A DNA stretch of 64,000 bases from Punctularia strigosozonata HHB-11173 SS5 (GCF_000264995.1 NW_006767433.1:3103521-3167520); one strand, 5' to 3'; counted from the stretch's first letter, positions 46,443 through 59,445 are shown. Numbers and translations: made by a program. The notes: a model not told the origin generated them from the letters alone.

Positions 46443-48712
46443 ATGCCTACAACGCCCCAAGAGCGCCACCAGTGGAAGGAACTTCAAAAGCTTTTTGTCA
46501 AATTCTGCGGTGATCAATGGCCATCGACACTGCGTCTCGCAGGGATCATACCTCTTCCCGATGCTCCCGTTTACAGTGGCTTTGCTGATGTTTTCAAGGG
46601 GAAGTACTTTGACCAGGAAGTGGCCCTTAAGAGGGTGCGACAGTTCGGGAATGGCACCTCAAAACATTTCCAGGTAATTCACGTGTTATGGCACGGTAAT
46701 GTCCCTGATTTTTCATCCACAAAGCGTTTTTACCGGGAACTCGCAATTTGGCAGCATCTAAAGCACCCGAATGTGTTACCTCTGTTAGGTATCGACACTG
46801 ACACATTCAACCCTGCCATGTGCATTGTCTCACCATGGATGAACCATGGATCTCTCGACAGATATATCAGAGATCACGAAACATGTATTTCTGGCATAGA
46901 CGCATTGGTATCTGTGTTACTTCCTGAATGAAATAGTGATAACTGATACCGTGGCTCAGCTGCTCGATACTGTTAAGGGCATTCAATATCTGCATGGTCA
47001 TGCGATCGTGCATGGCGACATCAAATGTGTAAGTCATCCTGCACAACCTGTTGTGCAACGACCAACTGGGCGGTTGGATAGGGGAATATTCTGGTTGGAG
47101 ATGATTCGCATGCACGCGTCGCAGACTTTGGACTATCCAACATGATGATAGATAACAACGCGACGATTACGGAGACCCCAGGCTCGCACCAATGGAACGC
47201 GCCAGAACTATATTCATCGACTAGCCGATCTCGTACACCGGAAACTGATATGTATGCTCTGGCCTGCACGTTCGTTGAGGTCAGCTTCAGTACATGACCA
47301 ATCACACACAACCTCTTAGTCCGAGATGACAGGCATATTCTGGGAAAGTTCCTTTCCACAACATACCGTTCGCTCCGGCAGTGATGTTTGAAGTCGTGGC
47401 AGGCCGTCGGCCTCCCAGACCATGTGTCCGCAATGGGGACGCCAACGACATGTCACAGGAAATGTGGGACATAGTTGAGCGGTGCTTTCGAGCTAGACCG
47501 GAATCCAGACCTACGGCGGACAAGGTCGCAGACGCTCTTCGTAACATGGTCGAAGTTACAAAGAGATTCGACAGTGACTCAGAAGGGGGTCCCGTCTCTC
47601 CTTCGACCACACTCGTATCCTCCGGCGAATTCCACGACAGACGGAGTGATGAAGGTGCTGAAGAGGAAGACGATGATACCGATGAAATACTATCCGCGTT
47701 CAATGATTTGTCCTTGAGGTCTTCACCGTGGACTGACAGGTAGGTTTCGCGCAACATCAAACCTGCGACCTTCAAGTTGATATCCAACAGATGGGTGTCA
47801 GACAGATCACAGATTCAGAGCGGTCGCGTTCGTGCCGTTGCTATTTCCTCCGATGGGCAGCAAATCTCTTGTGGGCAGCTGGATAGCATCGCTGCTGTAT
47901 GGCATCTTGACTCCATGGGGTCTTCCACCGGGAGAATCCTCGCAGGACACCAGTTCTCCGTCAACGCTGTCGCGTTCTTCCCTGAGAGCCCATATATGAT
48001 TTCCGGGGCCAGCGATAAAGCCATATACATCTGGGATACCTTTACCGCCAGACAGTCCCGCACCTTGATCGGACACCGCGGCAGTGTCAACAGCATTTCC
48101 ATCTCTCATGACGCCCGTTACTTTGTTTCGTGCGGAGCCGATAAATGCATATGCATTTGGAGGAGACATCTCGACAGCACAACTTCGCCGGACTTCGAGC
48201 CCCCCGCTAAGCTCCTCAACGGCCACAAGAAGGAGATAACGAGTGTTGCTGCTTCAGCGGATGGACGACATTTCATATCTGGGTCACTCGACTCGTCCGT
48301 TTGTCTGTGGGACCTGCATAAGCAAGTACAGCTGTCCACGATGAACTCGCATACCGATGGTGTTCGGTCAGTGTGTTGTTCTGTGGATGGTAGTAACGGT
48401 CGCGTCGTCTCCGGGTCCATGGACCGCCGCATTCTCGTATGGGATGTGCGAGCACATGAGGCTCGACCCGTCCAACTCACAGGGCATGACAATCCTGTCT
48501 TCTCCGTGGCCATCTCACATGACGCCAACTATGCTGTATCTGGGTCCATGGATCGGAGTATCCGCGTATGGGATCTCCGGATGAACAAATTACTCGGTGT
48601 TCCATTGACAGGTCACAAGAAAGCTGTACAAGCGGTGGCCTTGTCTTCCGATGACAAAAGTCTCGTTTCCGGGGGAAGTGATTGCACGGTCAGGTTGTGG
48701 ACGATGCCGTGA
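46443..48712 (+). CDS. protein kinase (TKL-like) fused to seven WD40 repeats
   Basis: Six exons (46443-46673, 46725-46884, 46937-47028, 47082-47279, 47333-47739, 47791-48712) close in phase to 669 residues. Residues about 40-310 form a kinase: glycine loop VYSGFADVFKGKY, VALK with Lys63, helix-C Glu82 in FYRELAIWQHLKHPNVLPLL, catalytic loop HGDIKCGN (about 156-163), DFG at 176-178, then APELY. HGD in place of HRD is common in agaricomycete TKL kinases. An acidic linker follows, and then seven WD repeats (about 375-669), each with GH near the start and a WD-like end: VWHLD, IWDTF, IWRRH, LWDLH, VWDVR, VWDLR, LWTMP. It is presumably a cytosolic signalling kinase; targets are unknown. Confidence 0.9.
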
Positions 48713-49108
48713 AGCCAACAGGCACGTACCTCCTTATCTATTCCATTACGGAAATTAATTGGTCACGACAGAAGAGACAGAGCCTAAGTTTTACTGAACC
48801 GATCCGTCCCAAAGTAGGGAATTTTGTTACCATACTACGGCGAGCAATGAGACATCATACAGCCCGAGCCATCTAAGGGAAAAGGATGATGTGCTTGATG
48901 CCGTTCATGATTTTGTTCTTATACCCTTTATTCAAGTAGTGAATGCGATAGTACAGATGATGCGGTAGATGCAATATTATCCGACAATAGGGCAGGTGCC
49001 CCTGACAATGACTAAACATCTGCTGTCGGCAGATGCTTCGGATCGAATCGGTTCACAGTATGTACTATGTCCGAGCCTTTGCGAGCAAAAACGAGCTGTG
49101 CCGATAGG
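48713..49108. other. convergent intergenic region
   Basis: About 400 bases between two convergent stop codons (kinase-WD40 and UBP2). No coding signal; it should hold both 3' ends. Confidence 0.45.
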
Positions 49109-52100
49109 TCAGTCTACCGACAAGTTGACGGGAAACAGATCACCCACTAGATACGGGTTGCTGGTAAGCCCTGTGGTATCCGCAAGTACCTCCTCTTTGC
49201 TGACTTCTGTCACGTATTGGTCATTGTACTTGAACCACTCGTCCGGCCTATCCGGTAGATTCCTCGCGTAGAAGAAATAGTGACCCCATGACGGCGATGA
49301 ACCGCTGTGGACGAATACCGAAGTGAGCTCATATTCGACGCTCTTTTCGTCGCTCCATATCTCCTCTAATTCATCCTTCAATCGAGTTACTTGATCCCGG
49401 AGTTGTGTGAGTTCATCTTGGAGTAATGCTTCCTCAGCTCCCAGTTGGGTGATAAGATCATCATCAACTTCGGGAATATCAACACCAACGAGTTTCGACA
49501 GGAAGTCGGAGGTGGCCGCCAGAGAAACGTTGTATGGAGCACCCTTCAGTGAGACCATGATAAGAAAATGAATTACCGGACGAAATTTCAATGCATACCT
49601 TGCTCTTCGTCAGCACGTTGATGCGCTCGCGGCATGCGTTCAATTTGGATTGTATGGCCTTGCTCTTCGCTTTCATTGCGGGGTCTGCACGATCCAAGAA
49701 TCGATCTAGGAATAGCTGTTCCCCGAATTTGAGGTATGCCTGGCTCTTGTAGGGTTGCAGAGTTTCGCGGTTGAACTGGACTCTCTGATCCGGAAGAATC
49801 AGTGGCATGGAGGAAGTGGCGGCGATTTGAAGACAATACCTGCAGTTGGATTTGCAAGATGGGTGGGAGGTCTACCAACGACACTTCCATCCGAGCCTTT
49901 TTACCCTCGAAGTCGACGACGTCCTCGAAGTAGCCACATAAGCCGTCGTAGATATCATAGCCCTCTTCCGAGACATTCACTGGCAGATGTGAGAATAGAT
50001 CTTCCTTCTCATGCACGGATGTTCGAGAGCTCCGAGCGTCGTCAATTGCAGTTAGACGTTGCTTGAGCTTCCCATAGAAAAGCCTAACATCAAGTCAAAA
50101 TCGGCATATTCGCCATCACAATTGATAACGCCGTTACCTCTTCACGAGACTAGTTTTATCACGCTCGCCACCAGTGAGCTCGTCAAACCTCAGGAGGGCG
50201 GTCTCAATTTGGAACATGCAATTGTCCATGCACTCGGAAACATCGTGTTGCCTGCCTGAGGTTCATTCAACATCCGCGTTCGTGGGCTGCTATCAATGAC
50301 TTACCAAACATCATACCTCCCGGTTGGGTGCTCTGTTTCGGACGCACCGAGGGTTTGGTGTTTGGTGTTGAATCCTGCATCTCAACGTCTTCAGGGCCGG
50401 ACTTGACTGCTGGGGCGGGAAGCCGTGAAGAACCTGCTTCAGGCTGTTCATCCGAAATTGATCGTCCGGCAGTGACTTCGTCAGATTGATGAGCAGCAAG
50501 ACCTTCGTCCTTGGCTTGTTCGACTGGGCTATCAACCTCCATGGCACTGTTCTTTCGTGGACTACGCGGTCTCTTTCCTAGGACGGATGACGACGACGGT
50601 GAGGACATGGGCTTCGGAGATAGGTGTCGTGGCGGTGCGTCTTCGACGAGGGTAGCGTCAGTGTCATTTGAGGAGTCAGTTGCAGGCCTGTCCGCTTCAT
50701 CTTCTTCTTCATCCTTGGACGTAACAAGTGCAAGCTTTGCCAAATCCACTTTCGGTGTGACGGCTGGGTCTTCGTTATATTCCAGGTCCCAGAACAGACT
50801 ACCGAGAAGATTGACGACTATTGAATCATGAGTGATAAGAACCACTTGGTGGACGTGAACAGACATTTCCTGGAGCGTATGATTTCCCTCTTGGTGACGA
50901 GCCGTCCACCCACTCGGTGTCGTTTGAGGTCATCTTCCGTTAACTTATAGTCAAGAGACTCCTTTGTTTCGTCATGAGCGAATTGCAGGACGGCTTCCCG
51001 CAAGTCTTTGATGGTGTAAAAGTACTAAAGGGGGTGGGGGGTGGGGGTGAATTTGGATGCCTGCTTCCGGTGGCCATGTATAAGGACGTACTTGTAGCAA
51101 AGAATTCAAATAGCAAGTGTTTCCTAACTGATGCAAACCTCTCGGCAGGTCAGCCCTCACAGGGGGCTCTATGTTGCCAGCTGCAACAATTCATGAGGGT
51201 GACTAACTCCATGAAAAGGCCAGGACCCACGGTCAACGCCGGTTTCGAGGAAGCGCTTCAGCCTTTCACTGTTAGTGTAGTCGGCGATCACGGACACAGC
51301 CTCGCGCATCTTGTCCGCTTGATGAGGCTGATCTTCTACCTGAAACAAAACGTTCACTGGCAGTACGGACAACGTAGTCGAATACATACCCTCAATGAGA
51401 AGACACTTATGATCAGTTCGTCCTCGGTGCCGTGAGGGACGTCCAGGGTGCTATACGCTTTGGAGGGATTCATCCTTCCCTCGCCCGCGGCCTGTATCTT
51501 CCATTTGTTCCACAATCTAAGGCTGCCACGGATTTGAGCTAGTACGTTCAGCGCCTCATCGAGTTCCCTCTGGCGTTCGTCCCCGCGTGCGGGGTCCTGC
51601 CATGCTTGCCTTACTGCCGCTGAATATGCCTCCTCGATAACATCATCGGTGATCGAATCGTCGTAGTCAAAGCCCAGAACATTGTTCTCTCCAAAGCCCA
51701 GCGCTGAGATATGCCGCGAGACGTCTTCAGAAGAAAAACGATGGCGTGCTCGCTCTTCCATGATGAGTGATTGCAGCTCTACTGGCGGCACATCACCGAA
51801 GTTCTGCATGGTATGCACGAGCGTCCATATGCTCTCGAAGTACGCCGGGGTATTGGACGGATCACAACGACATTGGGCCATATATGCAAACGCCAGGTAA
51901 TCTTGCCATTACGGAATTGATCAGTCAAGTCCCCGAAGGCGCTATCCGACAGGACTCACCAACCGACGCTGAAGTCTCGGTCAGACCAAGCGTGGAGATC
52001 GCTATCTGGATGCTCTTGAGCTGCATGAATTGATCTCCTACTGACTCGCGCGGAACTGTGCATATTGTTACGACATCGTTCATGACCGGATAACTATCAA

Positions 52101-54047
52101 AATATACTTGCTTTGATTTGGATGAGAACCGATCGCGCTGGAAATCATTTCCCGAGCACTGTCAATTGTGATGACGTCATCGACAAATTCCTTGCTCTTT
52201 GACACTGTGATAGAGCAAGACGTCTGTCACTATTCGTCGGGTCATAGTGTCAGAAGCATCTCACACAATCGACGATAGAAGTCCGTCATCCAAGCGCCAA
52301 TCTCCACACGAGCGCGTAGCAGCTTGGCACGAGTAGTTTTGCCTTCGAGCGATGCCGAGTCTAACGACGGGGGCCAGAGAGCCTGAATATCTTGACCATC
52401 CTTGTGAAGTGGCTTCAGCTCCCACCCCAGACTTGAGAATATGGTCTGTCTAATATGCCAGTTCAAGTCGCCGTTACTTGTGCATCGCAAATCACATACA
52501 CAGGTGTGCTCCAACCGATCCTCGAACTGAACGATTTGCCTTGAATCGGTAGGGAACGAGTTTCCCCGCCCCACAGGCGTTTGTTGAGTACCCTGTGAAA
52601 TGTTGAGAAACCGTCCGATTGACAAGCACCTAAGAACGAACCGCGCTATCGTCTCCCAGGCGTAGAACACCGACATTTCAGCGGTGACACCCGGTGAGGG
52701 GTTCTGAGTCTTTTCCTGAACGAATGCCTCGATCGCACGAACAGGAATGACACCGGGAATGATGTCGCTGACCACGCAGTAGAACGAACATTGACAACAA
52801 ACGTATAAATCCAGCAGTTCCTCTTCCGGTTCTTCATCCATTTGTTCAGGCTCATCTTGAATCATTTGGGATGTGGATGTCATGCTCTCGGGGTCTATAC
52901 CATCGGATAAATCCAATGAGAGACTTTCCCTCGTCACCTTCCTTCGGTTCTTCTTGATCAGCTCCTCTTTCTCCCATGACTGCCTGATGAGAGGAGGATC
53001 CAATTTACGGGCGTCGACCGCCTTTGAGTAGTGATGGAAGTGATGTGTCTTGTTTGCCTGTCCGAATGGTTGTTCGCCCTCACCAACACATGAGTTGGTC
53101 TGTTTACGGCGCATCTGATCAGGAAGCTTTCGCTCGTCAAAGCTGCTAGCTAGAGGCGGGAGCACAGACGAAGATTTCCATAGCACGAGTAGCCATCCGT
53201 TGTGTTTCCGACAATAGTATGCATTGGGATGGGGGACAGCCGTCCGCACTTCGTCCGCAGGTGGAGGTATGAAGACTTGCGATGATGAAGGAGCAGAAGT
53301 ATGCAAGGACGTGGGAGAAGTGGGTTGTGTGGTCGCGCTAGAGGGAGTTGCAGACGGAACCGAAGTAGAAAAGCTCATTGAATTGCCGGAACCACTGCGC
53401 GCGTGCTCCGCACGAGCTTCCGGCGATGGTGATTTTGCAAGTACGCTGAACAGGGTATGATCGCCACCTTCGTGTAGTTTCCGCTCGAGCAACGTCGCCA
53501 ATATACCTGGACCAGGTCGCATATACTTCTCTCGGATGGTGGGATCCCACCATCGTTCTTCCTCCTCGTCACTGCGACCATCTATGGGTATTTTCTTGGC
53601 AGCGGACACGTATGAAGTTGTCCAATCGACGTTTGAGGTCCATGTTCCGCTTACTTCATTTTCAACTCCGGACCATGCGGAAGCGTCAACATCCCATGAC
53701 GTTCTTGTTTCTTGTGAGATCCAGATATCTCTCTGCGGCTCGCCGTCCGGTACATGAAGTGCAGGAAGAGGACCATCTGCTACAAGCTCCGGCTCCCGAA
53801 AGTCCGAGGAGGTAACATCATAGCTGGGGGGCGGACTTGGCGGCGCCATATATTGAGTGGAGGCCGTACCTACGCTGGTACGTGGTCGATTTGGTAGTGG
53901 GGGTGGTTTTGGGCCACTGGTAGAGGAGTAGAAGCGAGTGGGAGGGATAGAACTCTGGTCAGTCTGCGCGGTCGCGTTCAAGGAGCCGGTCGGTTTGGAG
54001 GGCGACGGCGATGAGTCCCTGGAGTCCTGATCGTCAAGTTGAGTCAT
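49109..54047 (-). CDS. UBP2: ubiquitin carboxyl-terminal hydrolase UBP2 type
   Basis: A large multi-exon gene, starting MTQLDDQDSRDSSPSPSKPT. A long first exon (54047-52242) carries a disordered N-terminus and a conserved helical region (YYCRKHNGWLLVLW, LDLYVCCQCSFYCVVSDIIP). Later exons encode FESIWTLVHTMQNFGDVPPV, the Cys box LPRGLHQLGNTCYLNSLLQ, RQHDVSECMDNCMFQIETAL, LFYGKLKQRLTAI, GLCGYFEDVVDFEGKKARME, PPILQIQLQRVQFNRETLQP, a coiled coil (EEALLQDELTQLRDQVTRLK), and the His box SWGHYFFYARNLPDRPDEWF with YLVGDLFPVNLSVD at the end. This order is that of Ubp2, which trims Lys63-linked chains with Rsp5/Rup1 in yeast. Both catalytic boxes are intact. I did not fix every intron. Confidence 0.9.
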
Positions 54048-54613
54048 ATGGAGTTGTCCGAGAGCTTCTGACGCTCTGCGTATGGGTTAAGAACCAACAA
54101 GCCAGCGCATACAATGAGGCTGCTCACGTTCTTCCTGTGATTATGCTGCGGAAGCTCAGCGATGCTCAGTTACAGATTACAGGCAGAGGTGCAGTGCGCG
54201 TGGCAAAGCGACCAAACGACGTAGGTTCGAGTAGCCGGGAATCCCGATGGAAAGCAGCAGATCCGAGGTTCTTGATCTTGCGCCCAGAACTGGACGATCG
54301 CGAGACCGAAGCACGAGCCCGGGACGCGCTGACGAGTCGCACCGCCTCTGAGTGCAGAACGCTTTGGTACGCACAAACAGTGCTTTGCGACAAGTACGAC
54401 AGCGGCAGGGTGACAGCCAGGCGAACGGTCGTACGTGATGGTAGTGGCAAGAAGGAGCCCCGCTAGTGTTGAGGGCAGTGGAACAATGCAGATGCAGATC
54501 CAGCTGAAGGCACGATGAGATTACGGAGGGGTCGAACATGGACGTCCAGGAACAGGGGTCCGTCACTTGCATGGCACTCTCTCGTCGGGATCCGGAGTTG
54601 ACGCTTGTTCACC
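54048..54613. promoter_or_regulatory. divergent promoter region of UBP2 and MCR1
   Basis: This gap of 566 bases separates two divergent start codons. ORFs on both strands here are short and not spliced in support of a gene. I infer a shared promoter region and name no motif. Confidence 0.5.
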
Positions 54614-55994
54614 ATGTCCTCCTTCTTGCGTGCCGCGGCTGGTACCCGCACTTTCGTAGGTGTAACCCAACAATCCTTTACCTACGCGGGACTGACATAA
54701 ATATTAGGCTAGGCGGTTTGCTACGGTACCGCCGAAGAAGGACTCCAACTTGCCTTACTACCTTCTTGGCGGTGGCGTCGCCGGTCTCTCCCTATATTTG
54801 TACCTGGACTGGGACAATCGCAAGGCTGTTTTCGAAAAGGTCGACCAGGATGCGCAAAAGTCTAAGGATCCCATAAGCGTGTTCGACTCTAAGGAATTCC
54901 GCGACTTCAAGCTGAAGCGTACAGAACCTTGCAACCATAACACAACGAAGTGAGTGTCTTCTAACTATCGTCTTCAGCTACAAGCTGATTTGACTCCCAA
55001 AAGATACGTTTTCGAGCTTCCCGAAAACGCCCCCTCCAAACTACCCGTTTCCTCCTGCGTGCTCTTCCGCGCGTCCGATGCCGAGTCTCTACAAACCAAA
55101 GATGGCAAACCCGTCGTCCGTCCTTACACTCCCACTTCCCCCTCTGATCTGCCCGGGGAGATGGAGTTCATAGTCAAGCGATATGAAAATGGTGCGATGT
55201 CGCAATACCTGCACACGCTCAAACCAGGCGACTCTCTCGCTATCAAGGGTCCGCTACTTAAGTTCCCATACAAGAGTGCGTTCCTCATCGGACAGCTATG
55301 CGGACCTTGATAACGTTCTCAACAGTGAACGAGTATGACGAGATTGGCATGGTTGCCGGCGGCAGCGGAATGTAACGCTTTCCCCTCTGCGTCGAAGTTT
55401 CAGCCCTCTTAACAATTCGCTGCAGAACACCGATGTACCAAGTTCTTCAGCATGCGCTCGCCGACCCTTCTAACAAGACCAAATTCACCCTTCTCTTCGG
55501 GAACGTGGAAGAACGTGACATTTTACTCAAGGAAGAATTTGATAAGCTTAAGAAGAAACATCCCGACACATTCGAGATCATCCATGTTCTCGGAACTCCA
55601 CCGGAGGGTTGGAAAGGTGAACTAGGATCATCGATGATCATCCTGGATTTAGATATCTCACACTTATTGACATGAACCAGGACCAAGTGGCTTTATCACG
55701 AAGGAGCTGATGCAGAAACACTTTGGTGGTCCTGAGAAGCAGGACAAGATCAAGATCCTTGTTTGTGGTATGCTATTATGAATGCTTCTCCTCTCTGAAG
55801 TTGCCTACTAAAGAACGTGATGCAGGCCCTCCTGCCCAGGTTGCGGCCGTTGCAGGCAAGAAGGAAGGAATGAAGCAGGGTCCTCTTGGCGGCGCGCTGA
55901 AGGAGCTGGGATACGAGGAAAGTCAGGTAACGTCAACCAACTCGCTTGACATATGTGCCTTGTCAATCCCGTTTTCCAGGTCTTCAAGTACTAA
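54614..55994 (+). CDS. MCR1: NADH-cytochrome b5 reductase, mitochondrial type (MCR1)
   Basis: The start MSSFLRAAAGTRTF splices in phase to ARRFATVPPKK, a mitochondrial presequence. The anchor YYLLGGGVAGLSLYLYLDW follows. The FAD-binding part has RPYTPTSPSDLPGEMEFIVK, MSQYLHTLKPGDSLAIKGPL and KFPYK. The NADH-binding part has EIGMVAGGSGMTPMYQVLQH, FTLLFGNVEERDILLKEEFD and LVCGPPAQVAAVAG, and the gene ends LKELGYEESQVFKY. All hallmark FAD (RPYTPTS) and NADH (GGSGMTP, CGPP) motifs are present. The enzyme passes electrons from NADH to cytochrome b5 and could serve the mARC-like protein encoded at 39395. About six introns are present. Confidence 0.95.
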
Positions 55995-56324
55995 GGTCGT
56001 GGATTGGACCCCACATTGGACGCAAACTAGACCACATATACAATTAAATCTATTGCATGGTACTCAAGATGTTTCACTGACGTCTCGGTGCTCCTGACGT
56101 GCATGTACTGACTAGCGATCACATACATTCATCAAGACCGTCCTTCGGGTCGGTCGCGCGATGCATCAGATATCTGGAATGCTGATCGAGGCGCAACGCT
56201 TGTTTTTCGACATCGTTGGAGGTGCTATGAGTTCAAGGTCTTACTTAGACATTTCAGAGTTTGGGCGCGGAAACCATGAGACGTTGCTTACTACTAAGTC
56301 TTGCAGCTGGCTGCTGGCCATGCG
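55995..56324. other. convergent intergenic region
   Basis: About 330 bases between the 3' ends of MCR1 and the small coiled-coil gene. Nothing further is seen. Confidence 0.45.
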
Positions 56325-56648
56325 TCATTTGGCTTCCGTTCCGGTGTGCGTAGCAGCCGCATTTTTGCTCCGGCTTTCTGAAGCCCTCCCGCTTTCCATA
56401 CCCGCCAACATATCATCCAAGCCCCTCAGCATGTTGTCGAGCCGATCCTCCACGCCTTGCGCAACACCATTGGCCTGCTCCAGCTGTCGCAAGAGCGCAA
56501 CCAGTTCCTGTTCTGATAATTCCGCGCCGTCTTGCCCCCGCGAGAGCAAAGCAGACAAGGTGGTTATTTCAACATCAAGGCGTGATGATGCGGCGGTCTG
56601 AATACCATTGGTAACTGGCTGGGGTTGAGACATGATTGGGTTCGCCAA
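56325..56648 (-). CDS. small coiled-coil protein, unknown
   Basis: A single frame of 107 residues beginning MANPIMSQPQPVTNGIQTAA. The core is helical with heptad-like spacing (LDVEITTLSALLSRG, LSEQELVALLRQLEQANGVA, VEDRLDNMLRGLDDMLAGME), followed by a polar tail. Translation could start at the first or second Met; the second gives MSQPQPVTNG. No membrane segment or signal peptide. The shape recalls small subunits of coiled-coil complexes such as BLOC/BORC, but I see nothing that fixes the identity. It is divergent from the F-box gene at 56970. Confidence 0.65.
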   Translation of the reverse strand: MANPIMSQPQPVTNGIQTAASSRLDVEITTLSALLSRGQDGAELSEQELVALLRQLEQANGVAQGVEDRLDNMLRGLDDMLAGMESGRASESRSKNAAATHTGTEAK

Positions 56649-56969
56649 TTGTGTGTGGGGGGAGGAGGAAGGCGTGGGAACATACTCACCAGGAGGCAGA
56701 GAGAAATCATGAGGGCCTGGTTTACGGCCATTCGAGGCTTACGCTCCTCCACCTTGATGAGAGGCTTTTGTGGGTGACATTTGGTCCATGCAGATGGTCT
56801 CGCTCAACAGGGCTGGGCGAGCATAGACTGCAACAAGCATGTACTAATCAAGGCAACCTGCTGCTTGGTGACGGCCTTGTCAAGGAGAACAACAAAACGA
56901 GGTCCTTCTTTTCAGCGCACTCATAACACTCCTGGCGCCTAGCAGCGATGGTCTTCACGAACTTCAACG
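56649..56969. promoter_or_regulatory. divergent promoter region
   Basis: This gap of 321 bases lies between the start codons of the small coiled-coil gene (-) and the F-box gene (+). No supported coding sequence. Confidence 0.4.
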
Positions 56970-59445
56970 ATGGTTTTGTCATCCATACTGCGGGCACCGG
57001 CAGCTTTCCTGGGTCTTGCGACCACCTGCCCTCCAGGCTCTCTCTCTAGGCGCTCTCTTCTGACGGATGGCGATGTGGACATGGATGAAAACACGCCTGA
57101 CTCTCGGACTACATATGCGGGATCATATGCGGGCACGTCTTCGTCACTCGGACGACTTCCAGACGACCTCATCGTAGACGAGGTTTTCGGTTATCTTGAG
57201 ATCCAAGATATCCTGCGAATACGGAGAGTGCGTGATGAGTTTTGAAAAGAGTTGGCTCATATGCTCAAATTACCTTCATTGACAGGTCAGCAAACTATAC
57301 TGGTATCTTACCCATCATCCGCTCATTTGGAAGCGATTACTCCGGCTCACCACTCTGCCTCTCCCGCCGCTGCCACCTATTTCTCGGTACTCACTGTCTG
57401 GTCTCACTGGCGTTGAAGCAGAGCGTACCATTACCCGTGGGCTTTCTATCGACTACAACTGGCGCCGGGAGAAGCCTCGTGTCATCCGATGCCTGCAGCA
57501 CACCGATGATTTTTACCACAGGGACGAGTTCCATTCCATGTGCATGCTGCCTGGGGGACGATTTCTGGTAGCTTCTGTGAGCGATCATAGCAAAACGAGC
57601 TGGTCGGTGCGGATATATGGAATGGATTACTACAAGAACGTGCTTACGTTCCTTGCGAGCTCTAAAACACGAACGAAAGCATTCGGCCTGAAGGCCAGGT
57701 ACATGCCGTACAACGGCAAGATGGGTATCGCCATCGCATTCATCACACGGGAGACGTCGGATCCCGAAGATCAGGAATTGTGAGTTCTTGTCAGCTCCCT
57801 CTGACCAATACTATCGACTAATCTGACTCCAGTCACGACGTTTCTCGGCTAAGCGAAGACTGCGCCGACCTGGACGACTATCCTGTTCCATTGGATCACA
57901 TATGCACCTCCATGCATGCTCCATTGGATTTGCTTGAGCGTGTTATGGAAATGGGTGCAACAAGAGAGACGTACAAGGTTATCGGGACGATCACCAGGCG
58001 CATTCGGAGCTCTCGTTACTCGACCAAGATATCGGCAGTGGATTTGGCAATGATCGACCAGACGCCACATGCTATCTTCATTCGTCACTCCAGTCCGGCC
58101 GCGATCACCTTCATGCCACTGTGTCCCGAGTCTTCTAACAATGGAATGGCAAGGGATGGGAAAAGCGAGAGTCGTCAACAGCCCGAGCGTTCCGCTATTA
58201 CGGAGCTTCGTCTCATCAGACCAGATGCTTATCCTGAACCAGCAGTAAGACTATATGGCTACTCAGGTTCGAGTTACTGACACCGTGTTCAGGAATTTAC
58301 CGTATTGACGTTCCGAATCCTTCCATCAGAGGCAAAGGTTATGGCAGTTACTCGAGCCGTCAAAGATCCTGTGTCATGTTCCACTTCCGATGTCGGCCCT
58401 CCGTCCGATACCGTAAGGGACTTTTCGGAACGTGTGGAGGCCTACCGCATCCGCGCGGCCGAGGGTGGCAAACCTCGTTCCGTTGACGATCGATTCTACG
58501 TCGAGATGCACGATGTATCAAAACGGTTCAGCGTTGAACCATGCCATCCGCTCGAGCGCCATGACCTCGGCAACGATGAATTCCTCATCACAGGCAGCAC
58601 GAGGTTCATCATCTCGGATTTGCATCCAGCATACGATGGCGATGCGTCGGTACAAACTCAATATCCCGGATGGCAAAACCATGAACCGCCGCCCCTCACT
58701 CTGTTCATTCATCGTTTCTCTCCGCGTCCGACAATTACCTATGCACATTTCTGGCCCCAGCGCATTCTCGAGCCTGACGTCCCACTTGGCCACGAACCGT
58801 CATCCAGCACGGATACTCGCGTCAAGCCAAAATACCGTTATGACTTGGCTGGTGGTTTCTGGCAGCACACACTATTCCTTGATGAATCGCCGTTGACAGT
58901 GAACCGCGAAGTTCGGATTTGCCCTGGCGCCTCCAACAGTGTCATGTACACCATCCCCGTCGATAACATCACGGATCATCCTCCAATACTGGACATCCTG
59001 TCCTTCGCTTCGATCGAGAGACGACCAGAGGTGGTAATTGCCGAAGAGCAGCAGGAGATGGAAACATGGCTGGAATACCAGCGGAGGCTTGAATATCACC
59101 AGTACAGAGGCCAGAGTCGTAGGCTGCTTGTGGCCAAAGTAGAAACGCGGGCTAAGACATTGCAATGGGCATTGAGCAAGGGTGTGAGGGCTTTGGCCTG
59201 GGATGAAACCATCGGCAGGTCAGTAGTATACCGATCACATGAAGTAGCGTAACAGCACTTACCTGTCTACTGTGTAGGTTAGTCATTGCCCCGATGGGCG
59301 GCATCGGACCTTTCGTACTTGACTTCGCATACGCACCTCGGTTCGGTGAGTGTCTGGATCTTTGGTACGCGTGCGTCGCTGACACGGTCGCTCAGATTTC
59401 AACGGCCAGCGGCTTCCTGTCCCTGTGGTGAGACCCAGCTCATGA
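56970..59445 (+). CDS. F-box protein with large C-terminal domain
   Basis: The N-terminus starts MVLSSILRAPAAFLGLATTC, and the F-box is LGRLPDDLIVDEVFGYLEIQ, DILRIRRVSKLYWYLTHHPL and IWKRLL. About five introns follow. The body has MCMLPGGRFLVASVSDHSKT, SWSVRIYGMDYYKNVLTFLA, AIFIRHSSPAAITFMPL, DEFLITGSTRFIISDLH, IHRFSPRPTITYAHFWP and ALSKGVRALAWDETIGRLVI, suggesting a beta-propeller-like fold. The last exon ends FNGQRLPVPVVRPSS. Such proteins act as SCF receptors; the substrate is unknown. A later Met (MDENTPDSRT) is an alternative start. Confidence 0.85.

Noticed and set aside
47807-48226. minus-strand ORFs across the WD40 exon
   Set aside because: They are shadows of a clear WD40 coding sequence on the plus strand.
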